Assembly (NCBI GenBank): GCA_016191895.1
Contig: JACPVD010000348.1
Span: 1 to 9,597, forward strand
Reading direction: 5' to 3'
Source: Chloroflexota bacterium
GTDB taxonomy: Bacteria > Chloroflexota > Anaerolineae > Anaerolineales > Villigracilaceae
Length of the DNA: 9,597 bases
This document shows positions 1-6,246 of the stretch, piece after piece (position 1 is the first letter of the stretch; each line of letters begins with the position of its first letter). The position numbers and the translations under genes are program-made. The notes below the pieces were generated by a model. It saw only the letters and a program-made list of their open reading frames with translations. It searched no databases and was not told the DNA's origin.

Positions 1-25
1 ACCTGACAGTTTGGTGAAATCTGGC

Positions 26-183
26 GGTCGAGTAGCCGCGCTCGTGGCTTTGCGGCGTATCGAGACCACCCATGCAAGAAAGCATCTTCAATTCTAAGTG
101 CCTTTACTCCGTGTTGGTCTCGATACGGCGGCGGAGGCGAGTAAAATGCCAAAGACAAGAGGTTTTCCGCCGCCTACTCGACC
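26..183. repeat. REPIN-like nested inverted repeat
   Basis: Two related elements face each other. Unit 1 (26-67) starts GGTCGAGTAG and ends GTATCGAGACC. Unit 2 (116-183) starts GGTCTCGATAC and ends CTACTCGACC, so its reverse complement has the same two ends. The inner pair (57-67 with 116-126) is an 11-bp perfect inverted repeat and the outer pair (26-35 with 174-183) is 10 bp. Each unit also has its own stem: GCCGC with GCGGC in unit 1, and GGCGGCGG (127-134) with CCGCCGCC (167-174) in unit 2. Two palindromic units in inverted order, separated by 48 bases in a gene-free stretch, is the layout of a REPIN or small MITE. Copy number in the genome cannot be seen here. Confidence 0.6.
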
Positions 184-235
184 AACGAGTACTCTGAGAA
201 TAAAGTGCCGGGCTAGATAACTTTCTGTTTTTGTT

Positions 236-286
236 CCGTCCGCAGTTGCACTACGGACGGGATGCACGCTTCACGAACTGCATCCC
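236..286. other. Two overlapping, mutually exclusive hairpins
   Basis: CCGTCCG (236-242) pairs perfectly with CGGACGG (254-260) around an 11-base loop. GGGATGCA (259-266) pairs perfectly with TGCATCCC (279-286) around a 12-base loop. The arms share bases 259-260, so the two stems compete at their junction or stack with one base pair fewer. No T-run follows, so this is not an obvious intrinsic terminator. It could be an RNA structure, a protein site or part of a repeat. The helices are seen directly; the function is unknown. Confidence 0.4.
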
Positions 287-447
287 CAACAAGGATAGTT
301 AATCCATTCTCATTCCCAAGTAGAACTTGCGGACTCCCCAAAATGGCGGTCTCCAAAATGAGAATCAAAAAAGTGCCCTCCGGTACGGGCAAAAATGAGT
401 AGCCGAATCAGGAACTTGTTCCGGTGGCTGGGCGGTGGGTGACAGGC

Positions 448-453
448 TATGAT
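448..453 (+). promoter_or_regulatory. Possible -10 box for the TPR/SPFH cassette
   Basis: TATGAT matches the TATAAT consensus at five of six bases. It would start transcription near 460, giving a leader of about 40 bases that includes the AAAGGAG ribosome binding site. No good -35 box is visible 16-18 bases upstream, so the call is tentative. Confidence 0.25.
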
Positions 454-499
454 GGAGGCATGAATAAGGAAAAAGTAACCTTTACAAAGGAGCGACGTC

Positions 500-781
500 A
501 TGGCTAAATTATGGGAACTTCTCGACCAGGCCTATTCCCTGATCAACACAAACCGCGGCAAGGAAGCACAACGCATTCTCGACCAGGTCCTCTCTGCCGA
601 CCCGCAAAACATGGACGCCTGGAAAGCCTACATCCACATCTGCAACACCCAGCGCGACCTGGAACGCCTGCGAAATCACATCATCAACATGTGGGATTCC
701 GGCGTGCGTGAAAGCGATTACCTGCTCGCCACCCAGCGTTTCGTGTTACAACGCCTGGAAGAAAAGATGAACTCGCTATAA
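500..781 (+). CDS. Small TPR-like protein (93 aa)
   Basis: This is a small soluble protein with no signal peptide or membrane segment. Residues 5-50 read as a TPR-type helical hairpin: LLDQAYSLINTN forms helix A, followed by the typical LDQVLSADPQNMDAWKAYI pattern with conserved Asp-Pro, Asn and Ala-Trp-Lys. TPR helices normally bind partner proteins. The start is firm: AAAGGAG (486-492) lies 7 bases before the ATG. It aligns without gaps to the N-terminal 89 residues of the next gene (28 identities by hand count, about 31%), so the two arose by duplication. As first gene of the cassette it may be a soluble adaptor, or a competitor of the membrane-anchored copy, for the same partner. No specific function is recognised. 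Confidence 0.8.
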   Translation: MAKLWELLDQAYSLINTNRGKEAQRILDQVLSADPQNMDAWKAYIHICNTQRDLERLRNHIINMWDSGVRESDYLLATQRFVLQRLEEKMNSL

Positions 782-805
782 CACCGACCCATAACAGGTA
801 TCCCC

Positions 806-1633
806 ATGACGGTCTCATCCCACCTCCTTGAACGAGCCTACCAACTCATCGATGCCAACCAGATCGAGAACGCTGAACTGGTGCTGGATGCGGTCGTGCG
901 CGTCGACCCGCGCAACCTTGAGGCGTGGAAAACCTACATGCGCATTTATCAAGATCAAAACGACCTCGACTGGCTGAAGGAACGCATTCTGAAAACCCGC
1001 GAACTTGGCGAAATCGACAAGACGTGGCTGATCGATTATTACCTGCACCTGAGACAACAAAACAGAAAAAGCATTGTCATGCTCCACTTGCAGGAGGAGG
1101 GAAAGGAGTCCGCGCCTGTGACCGTTTCCTCCAGCGATCTTGAATTATTGGATGTATTTGACTATCCTGCCAGGGCCGTAATCAGAAAAATTACAGGACG
1201 GTTTCCGCGGCCTGTTTACAACTCCAAGACGCTCGATATGGGGCTGGGAAGGAAAAAAAATCGCGGCGGCCTGTTTGAACACGCGGCGGCGGTCGCGTAT
1301 GGGACGGTTTTGGTGTGGTCTGGCATGCTGGCCAAAACCGCAAAACAGACCTATGCCCGGCTTTCCCAATCGCCATACTTCGAGCGATATATTGTGCTGG
1401 CTCTACTGGCTTTGTTTTCGGCGGGGGTTCGCCTTGCGGTATCCGGCTGGTTTGTGGGATACGTTTTTCTGGCGGCTTTCTTTGCCGGCGTCGGATGGTG
1501 GTTGGTGAACTTTGGAAACCAATCCAGCGGGCATAACCGGGTCTACATGCACGAGCACAAGATTGCCCTGCCTGAGATCAAGCAGGCAGAGTCGGAGCCG
1601 GAACAGGAAAGCGATGTACACGCCCTCAAATAA
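806..1633 (+). CDS. TPR-like protein with C-terminal membrane anchor (275 aa)
   Basis: Residues 1-89 form a TPR-like module paralogous to the whole preceding protein, sharing the Asp-Pro-x-Asn-x-x-Ala-Trp-Lys core (residues 34-42). Residues 90-190 are a linker with a polar stretch near 97-112 and a basic stretch near 130-153. Two hydrophobic segments follow, about 195-213 and 214-236, with a short turn between, then a charged Glu-rich tail. The likely topology is a membrane hairpin with both ends in the cytoplasm, which would hold the TPR module at the inner face; this is inferred. The start follows the previous stop by 24 bases and has only a weak ribosome binding site (CAGGTA), which suggests translation coupled to the gene before it. 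No named family was recognised. Confidence 0.78.
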   Translation: MTVSSHLLERAYQLIDANQIENAELVLDAVVRVDPRNLEAWKTYMRIYQDQNDLDWLKERILKTRELGEIDKTWLIDYYLHLRQQNRKSIVMLHLQEEGKESAPVTVSSSDLELLDVFDYPARAVIRKITGRFPRPVYNSKTLDMGLGRKKNRGGLFEHAAAVAYGTVLVWSGMLAKTAKQTYARLSQSPYFERYIVLALLALFSAGVRLAVSGWFVGYVFLAAFFAGVGWWLVNFGNQSSGHNRVYMHEHKIALPEIKQAESEPEQESDVHALK

Positions 1634-1650
1634 ACACGATTCCCCATTTG

Positions 1651-1673
1651 CCTGATTTTGCTTTAGAATCAGG
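1651..1673 (+). promoter_or_regulatory. Stem-loop overlapping the ribosome binding site of the first SPFH gene
   Basis: CCTGATT (1651-1657) pairs with AATCAGG (1667-1673) in a 7-bp stem with a 9-base loop. The 3' arm contains most of the AGGG ribosome binding site just before the ATG at 1679, so folding would hide it. The loop and 3' arm also contain TAGAAT (1664-1669), a fair -10 box that would place a start of transcription only about 3 bases before the ATG. Either attenuation of the upstream message or an internal near-leaderless promoter would fit. Confidence 0.35.
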
Positions 1674-1678
1674 GCAGG

Positions 1679-3091
1679 ATGATACGAAGAACCTTCGCGG
1701 CAATCGGCGCTTTTCTGCAAACCCCGGTCGGGGTCATCATCACCACCAATGTGATTTGGCATGTTGTGCTGTGGGCGGCGAAGATCCCCTTCAATTATGT
1801 TGTCAGCCTGATCCTGCTCGGGGCGGATATTGTTGCGGCGTTTACCCTGCTCGACCGGCTGGTGTATTTCTTCTCCCAATTTGTTTTGCCGATTCAGAAT
1901 CCAAAATATCGCAATGAAATCGCGGCGCGGGTGCGGAATTTCGGAACGGGCTACCGTGGCCCGGCGCTGTTCGTCAAAAACGGACGGGTGATCATGCACG
2001 AGGGCGAAGCAAACAAACGCGGCGCGGGCCTGATCCTGCTCGATACCGCGAGCGCCATCGTCCTGCGCACCGACACCGAAATCCGCGATACGGCGGGACC
2101 GGGAATCAAGTTCACGCGCGGAGACGAATACATCGCCGGAAGCGTCGACTTGCGCGCGCAGTGGCAGTTCATCGGTCCGCTCGCGACCGATAACCTGTTC
2201 CTGAACCCGGCTTCGGCTCCTCCCGAAAAAGACGCGCAAAAGCGCCGCCAGCAGACCAACGGTCTCACCCGCGACGGGTTTGAAATCTCCCCCACGATCA
2301 GCATCAAGTTCAGCATCCGCCGGCCGGCCGAATTCGTCCCCAACGAAAGCGGCGTGACCTCTCACTACGGCTACGACCCGGAAGCGGTGCGAAATGCGAT
2401 CACCCGTGAAGTGATTCAGCTTGGCGCGTCCGAACCGAATAAGGGGCGCATGGAATGGAACAAATTTCCCGCGCATTTGGTGGTAAATATCTGGCGCGAG
2501 TACATCCGTAAATTCAAACTCGGCGATCTGTTCACCTCCAGCGGAGTCAGCGGCCTGCAAACCATCGAAGACATGATCAACAAACGCGTCAAACAGCCCA
2601 ACGTGATGGGGCTGGACGATACCGGCATACCGACGGGCGAATGGCTCGAAAGTCTCGAATTCAATCAATTGCAATCGCGCGGGCTCGAGATCATGGACGT
2701 GCGAATCCATAATGTGCTTTTCGAACCGGATATCGAAAAACAGATCATCGAGCAGTGGAGCGCGGAATGGCTGAAACTTGCGAGAAAAGAGGAAGCCCAC
2801 ATCCATGAAAAAGAGGCGCTGATCGAAACCGCCTCGCGCGATGAAGCCGGCAAGAGTTTTGCGCGAATCGTCTCGCGGCAGTTCAGCGCGAAGGTCACCA
2901 TGCCGCAGCGAAACCCGTTCAAGACCCTGCAATTGTTGATTCACCCGCTCCGCGATTTCATCCTCAACGAAAGCAGCGCCAACAGCGACATGGAAAAGGA
3001 ACTCAGAAAACTGGACGAGATCTGGAAGTGGCTGCTGGAAAACAATCCCGACGGCGCGATCCGCAACCCGCAGGAAGGAGACCAGCCATGA
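1679..3091 (+). CDS. Membrane-anchored SPFH/Band-7-like protein A (470 aa)
   Basis: Two hydrophobic N-terminal segments (about 17-34 and 39-61) are followed by a region with Band-7/SPFH character. Residues 94-161 hold strand-rich sequence with GAGLILLDTASAIVLRTD and GPGIKFTRGDEYI, like the start of stomatin/HflK domains. DGFEISPTISIKFSIRRP (199-216) matches the family's 'DG-x-x-v' strand, and GLEIMDVRIHNVLFEPDIEKQI (335-356) matches the 'GI-x-V-x-D-V-x-I-x-x-x-x-x-P' strand followed by a helix. Residues 357-450 are charged and helical. About 30 polar residues (163-196) lie between the first and second SPFH blocks and look like an insertion. The start codon directly follows AGGGCAGG. The stop overlaps the next start as ATGA, a sign of translational coupling. 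Members of this superfamily form large rings or cages in membranes and regulate proteases or organise microdomains. Band-7-like is likely; the subfamily is unknown. Confidence 0.7.
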   Translation: MIRRTFAAIGAFLQTPVGVIITTNVIWHVVLWAAKIPFNYVVSLILLGADIVAAFTLLDRLVYFFSQFVLPIQNPKYRNEIAARVRNFGTGYRGPALFVKNGRVIMHEGEANKRGAGLILLDTASAIVLRTDTEIRDTAGPGIKFTRGDEYIAGSVDLRAQWQFIGPLATDNLFLNPASAPPEKDAQKRRQQTNGLTRDGFEISPTISIKFSIRRPAEFVPNESGVTSHYGYDPEAVRNAITREVIQLGASEPNKGRMEWNKFPAHLVVNIWREYIRKFKLGDLFTSSGVSGLQTIEDMINKRVKQPNVMGLDDTGIPTGEWLESLEFNQLQSRGLEIMDVRIHNVLFEPDIEKQIIEQWSAEWLKLARKEEAHIHEKEALIETASRDEAGKSFARIVSRQFSAKVTMPQRNPFKTLQLLIHPLRDFILNESSANSDMEKELRKLDEIWKWLLENNPDGAIRNPQEGDQP

Positions 3092-4689
3092 AGAAGCGAA
3101 TGCAGCGCGGCGAGGCGGCATCCCTTCTGTTCGAACTCACCGACAAAGGCGTGGAGTTTCGGAATCGCTGGCGCGGAATCGCCCTAGCGGCGATCTGGCT
3201 TGTGTTGAGCGGGTTGACCATGATCCTCGCTATTATCGGCGTGCCGGAGCGTTTGCATGTGGCGATTCTGATCGGCATGAGTTTCTTGAAATACATTCCC
3301 CTGCTTGCGGTCGTTTACGGCCTCTCCAGAAAAATGGCCGCGCGCTATCTCGATGACGTGTACGAATTGCACGATGAAGACCTCGCCTCCGGCTTCCTCG
3401 AAGAAGTGACCTTCGGCTACGGCTATGACAAGATCACGATTCGCGAAGGCAAAATACCCGAAAAAGACGAAGTGTCGCCGGTCATCCTCATCGGCGGGCC
3501 GGGGTTGATTCAAGTCAATCTCGACAATGTGGCCCTGCTCGAAAGAGTGAACGGCGAACCCGAGGTCATCCATCCGCGCAAACAGCCCTGGAGGCTGGGG
3601 CGCTTCGAGCGCATCCGCGAGATCGGCAAACACGACGAAGTGGGCAAGCGTGAGTATGCCATCATCAACCTGCGCGATCAATTTATCAGCGGCCTTGCCA
3701 TCAAAGCCCGCACAAAGGACGGCATTCCCATCGAAGCGCAGGATGTAAAGGTATTGTTCAGCCTGCTTCGCCGCCGACACGCCGGGGAAGAGGAAGAAAC
3801 ACAAGGCGACTCCTATCTGTTCGAGGAAGATGCGGTCACAGCCCTCGTTTACAACCAGGCCATCATCACCCCCCCGCCGGCCGCGAAATCCGGCATCGGT
3901 TTTCCGTGGGATACCACCGTCATCCCGCTTGTCGTCACCGAAATGGAGAAGTTGATCACGTCGCATACGCTCAGTGAAATCCTTGCAAGCATCAGCCAAA
4001 GGGAAGTGGACTTGATCTACAACAACGATCAGACCATCGCCCAAATGCGTGTGGAACTCACAGGCCAGCAAACCGTTGTGGGCGGCGTGAGGGAAACATC
4101 CGCGCCGAATTTCAAGCCGCGTTCGAAGATCACCGCGCAATTCTTCGAAGACCCCTTCCGCGAAAAAGCTGCGACCATCGGCGTTTCCATCGAATGGATC
4201 GATATCGGCACGTGGCAGATGCCCAACAACCTGACGGCGCTCGACAAACACAAGGAAGCCTGGAATCTCGCGCGCGAAAACGCAAAGAAACTGGCCGAGG
4301 TCGAACGCTCGAAGAAGGCCTACGAAACAAAAGAGATCATCAAACTGATCGAAAATGTCGTCATCCGAAATTATGAAAAGCCCGCCGGGCGCGGCTCCTT
4401 TGCATCCTTTACAAAGGAAAAGGATTGGGAAAAGGAAGAGGACGAATTCTGGGCGGAAAATCCCGACCTCGTCAAACCGACGGTGGAACGCCGCCGCGAA
4501 ACGGGCAGCAAGGATGCCATGCCCATCGCAAAGGAAATTCTCAAGGCCTTCCGCAAGGAATTGCTCGCGGGTAAAACGCTGATTCAAAATGACAGCCGCC
4601 CCGCCTATGAAAAAGAGGAAGAACTCGTCCAGATCCAAAAATCCCTGCACGACATCGATTACATCATTATGCATTGGCTCAAAAGATAA
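3088..4689 (+). CDS. Membrane-anchored SPFH/Band-7-like protein B (533 aa)
   Basis: The start is set by AGGAAGGAG (3072-3080), 7 bases before the ATG, and by the ATGA overlap with the previous stop; a GTG at 3028 would extend it by 20 residues deep into the upstream gene and is less likely. Hydrophobic segments at about 31-51 and 57-77 form a membrane hairpin. Residues 131-230 have SPFH character: PVILIGGPGLIQVNLDNVAL, then ISGLAIKARTKDGIPIEAQDVKVLF with the typical DG-x-P-I strand. GVSIEWIDIGTWQMPNNL (365-382) corresponds to the family's late strand and is followed by a charged helix (383-425, rich in Lys and Glu) and an acidic, helical C-terminus. It is not a close copy of protein A despite the same plan, so the pair resembles the two-subunit HflK/HflC arrangement. 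A joint complex is inferred from the overlap and shared design. Function is unknown. Confidence 0.7.
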   Translation: MKKRMQRGEAASLLFELTDKGVEFRNRWRGIALAAIWLVLSGLTMILAIIGVPERLHVAILIGMSFLKYIPLLAVVYGLSRKMAARYLDDVYELHDEDLASGFLEEVTFGYGYDKITIREGKIPEKDEVSPVILIGGPGLIQVNLDNVALLERVNGEPEVIHPRKQPWRLGRFERIREIGKHDEVGKREYAIINLRDQFISGLAIKARTKDGIPIEAQDVKVLFSLLRRRHAGEEEETQGDSYLFEEDAVTALVYNQAIITPPPAAKSGIGFPWDTTVIPLVVTEMEKLITSHTLSEILASISQREVDLIYNNDQTIAQMRVELTGQQTVVGGVRETSAPNFKPRSKITAQFFEDPFREKAATIGVSIEWIDIGTWQMPNNLTALDKHKEAWNLARENAKKLAEVERSKKAYETKEIIKLIENVVIRNYEKPAGRGSFASFTKEKDWEKEEDEFWAENPDLVKPTVERRRETGSKDAMPIAKEILKAFRKELLAGKTLIQNDSRPAYEKEEELVQIQKSLHDIDYIIMHWLKR

Positions 4690-4702
4690 AAGGGTGCGAA
4701 TA

Positions 4703-4735
4703 AGGTGACAGTCACTTTCGAAGTGACTGTCACCT
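4703..4735. repeat. Perfect 15-bp hairpin of GTGACnGTCAC palindromes
   Basis: AGGTGACAGTCACTT (4703-4717) pairs perfectly with AAGTGACTGTCACCT (4721-4735) around a 3-base loop. Each arm is itself a palindrome, GTGAC-A-GTCAC and GTGAC-T-GTCAC. It begins 14 bases after the stop of SPFH gene B and ends 44 bases before the psuG ATG. No T-run follows on either strand, so it is not a standard intrinsic terminator, though it could slow transcription or protect a 3' end. It looks like a member of an interspersed intergenic repeat family; copy number is not visible here. Confidence 0.7.
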
Positions 4736-4779
4736 ATGCGCTTTCTATACGTGAGCCAAAAGGTTTCATCAAAAATCAA

Positions 4780-5706
4780 ATGAAGCATCCTCATCTTCAA
4801 CTCTCCCCCGAAGTTGCGCGCGCGCTCGATCTCGGCTCGCCGATCGTCGCGCTGGAATCCACTGTCATCACGCATGGGCTTCCGAATCCGCAAAATTTAC
4901 AACTGGCGCGGGACATGGAAAAACAGGTAAAGGATTCGGGGGCGACTCCCGCCACAATCGCTTTACTGGATGGAACAATTCGCGTCGGTCTCTCTGACCC
5001 GGAACTGGTTCGGCTTTCTGATTCCAATTCTGTGCTCAAAGTGAGTCACCGCGATTTCGCCACAGCCATCGTCAAAAAGATGAACGGCGGCACCACCGTC
5101 GCAGGGACAATGTTTGCATCGCTACTTGCTGGCATCAAAGTCTTTGCCACCGGCGGAATCGGCGGCGTACATAAAGAATCCCCATTCGACATATCCACTG
5201 ACCTGCGCGCGCTTGCGGAAATCCCCATGATCGTTGTCTGCGCGGGCGCAAAAGCGATTTTGGACTTGCCTGCCACACTCGAATATCTCGAAACGATGGG
5301 CGTTCCCGTCGTCGGCTACCAGACCGACGAATTCCCCGCCTTCTACTCCCGCGAAAGCGGACTGGGCGTCAGCGCCCGACTCGACTCTCCCAAAGAGATC
5401 GCAGACTTCGCCAAAGCGCATTGGGGTTTGGGAATGAAGAGCGGAGTCCTCGTTGCGAATCCGATTCCTGAAACAGAATCCATTTCAAAGTCCGAGATGG
5501 AACCGATTATCGCCAAAGCGTCGGCAGAGGCCATCGCGCAGGGAATCCACGGGCAGGCGCTCACTCCGTTTTTGTTGAGTCGAATCAGCGAATTGACAGA
5601 GGGCAAATCATTGAAGGCCAATCTTGCATTGTTGTTGAATAACGCCCGCCTCGCGGCGGAGATTGCGGGGGAGACATCAACAAAGAAAAAAATCAGGAAG
5701 ATTTAG
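4780..5706 (+). CDS. psuG: Pseudouridine-5'-phosphate glycosidase PsuG
   Basis: PsuG splits pseudouridine 5'-phosphate reversibly into uracil and ribose 5-phosphate, breaking a C-C glycosidic bond in the pseudouridine degradation route. The 308-residue protein matches the usual length of about 310. Conserved blocks run in order: PIVALESTVITHGLP (21-35, Glu26), LKVSHRD (86-92, Lys87), TTVAGTM (105-111), KVFATGGIGGVH (120-131), DISTDL (137-142, Asp141, expected metal ligand), CAGAKAILD (154-162, Lys158, expected Schiff-base lysine), GYQTDEFPAFY (179-189), ANPIPE (226-231) and LTPFLL (261-266). The ATG at 4780 is preferred: an in-frame GTG at 4705 would make the protein start inside the hairpin repeat. 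The ribosome binding site is poor. The usual partner, the kinase PsuK, is not in the window. The 3' end overlaps the convergent thioesterase gene by 14 bases. Confidence 0.95.
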   Translation: MKHPHLQLSPEVARALDLGSPIVALESTVITHGLPNPQNLQLARDMEKQVKDSGATPATIALLDGTIRVGLSDPELVRLSDSNSVLKVSHRDFATAIVKKMNGGTTVAGTMFASLLAGIKVFATGGIGGVHKESPFDISTDLRALAEIPMIVVCAGAKAILDLPATLEYLETMGVPVVGYQTDEFPAFYSRESGLGVSARLDSPKEIADFAKAHWGLGMKSGVLVANPIPETESISKSEMEPIIAKASAEAIAQGIHGQALTPFLLSRISELTEGKSLKANLALLLNNARLAAEIAGETSTKKKIRKI

Positions 5707-6184
5707 AATCCAACAACTCCCTCACCAAACTATCCGGCACCTGCACAGCGACCACTTCTCCGCGCACGGTAATCACACCGTTAACCGTAATCCATTCTTC
5801 AATGACAACTTTTCGTCCCTTTATTTCTTTTACTTTGCCACGGATTTCAAGCATGGGACCAAGGGGAGTCGGCTTGAGGTAATCCACATGTAAAGAAGCG
5901 GTGAGATAGCGCAGGGGAGGTTCCGTATCCATGGCGCGGTTCTCGGCGCGATAGCCCGCCGCTGCGGCTGTGCCCGTTCCGTGACAGTCGATCAGCGAGG
6001 CGAGCAGGCCGCCATATACATAACCGGGGATGGCCGTGTGATATGGCTTCGGCTGAAAGTGACAGACCGACTCGTCGCCATCCCAGTAACTTTTTATTTG
6101 ATGCCCCAGTTCGTTCAGGCTTCCACAACCATAGCAATGCGCCATGTGATCGGGGTAATAGTCTTGAAAGGCTTTTTCTGTCAT
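5693..6184 (-). CDS. PaaI/THEM4-type hotdog-fold thioesterase
   Basis: This 163-residue protein fits the 4HBT hotdog superfamily, whose members hydrolyse acyl-CoA thioesters in the cytoplasm; the substrate cannot be told. The N-terminal Cys-Tyr-Gly-Cys-Gly (17-21) is the signature seen in the THEM4/PaaI-like branch. IPGYVYGGLLASLIDCHGTG (52-71) covers the turn and central hotdog helix. The histidine often found before the two glycines is tyrosine here (Tyr57), while Asp66 lies in the helix where the usual acidic residue sits. LTASLHVDYLKPTPLG (94-109) and the strands at 111-148 complete the fold. GAGGA (about 6191-6195), 6 bases before the ATG, supports the start. It lies 62 bases downstream of the Thr/Pro-rich membrane protein gene on the same strand and may be cotranscribed with it. 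Confidence 0.85.
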   Translation of the reverse strand: MTEKAFQDYYPDHMAHCYGCGSLNELGHQIKSYWDGDESVCHFQPKPYHTAIPGYVYGGLLASLIDCHGTGTAAAAGYRAENRAMDTEPPLRYLTASLHVDYLKPTPLGPMLEIRGKVKEIKGRKVVIEEWITVNGVITVRGEVVAVQVPDSLVRELLDSKSS

Positions 6185-6246
6185 TGGAAATCCTCGGGGT
6201 TAGAGAATAGAGATTGGCAACTCGTGGACGCTTCCCAATTACCTCT

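Larger units (their letters stand above)
184..499. other. Gene-free region upstream of the TPR/SPFH cassette
   Basis: I see no convincing coding sequence here on either strand. It contains an 8-bp palindrome GAGTACTC (187-194), the overlapping hairpins at 236-286, a 9-bp inverted repeat ATTCTCATT (306-314) with AATGAGAAT (357-365), a GGAAC/GTTCC hairpin at about 411-422, and at the right end a possible -10 box and the Shine-Dalgarno sequence of the first cassette gene (AAAGGAG, 486-492). A 15-codon frame starting at the ATG at 460 overlaps the first gene but has no properly spaced ribosome binding site. Confidence 0.5.

Noticed and set aside
2..97. Open frame from the left edge ending in TAA, which could be the 3' end of a gene cut by the window
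   Set aside because: Only about 31 codons, most of them lying in the repeat unit at 26-67, and no recognisable protein sequence.
310..501. 63-codon minus-strand frame before the first gene
   Set aside because: No ribosome binding site, biased and unlikely composition, and it lies over promoter and leader sequence.
460..507. 15-codon leader peptide starting at the ATG at 460
   Set aside because: GGAGG ends only one base before the ATG, and the frame overlaps the well-supported start at 500.
1403..3121. 572-codon minus-strand open frame opposite SPFH gene A
   Set aside because: Antisense of a gene with clear domains, a ribosome binding site and coupled stop; the frame is open because of GC-biased codons, and its translation has no recognisable motif.
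4703..4735. Intrinsic terminator for the SPFH cassette
   Set aside because: The stem is strong but no T-run follows on either strand, so a repeat or regulatory site is the safer call.
4705..4779. GTG start for psuG giving 25 extra residues
   Set aside because: The extension is translated from the hairpin repeat and does not match the family; the ATG at 4780 gives the normal length.
3184..4893. 569-codon minus-strand open frame opposite SPFH gene B
   Set aside because: Same antisense effect; it also runs through the hairpin repeat and into psuG, which has certain coding evidence.
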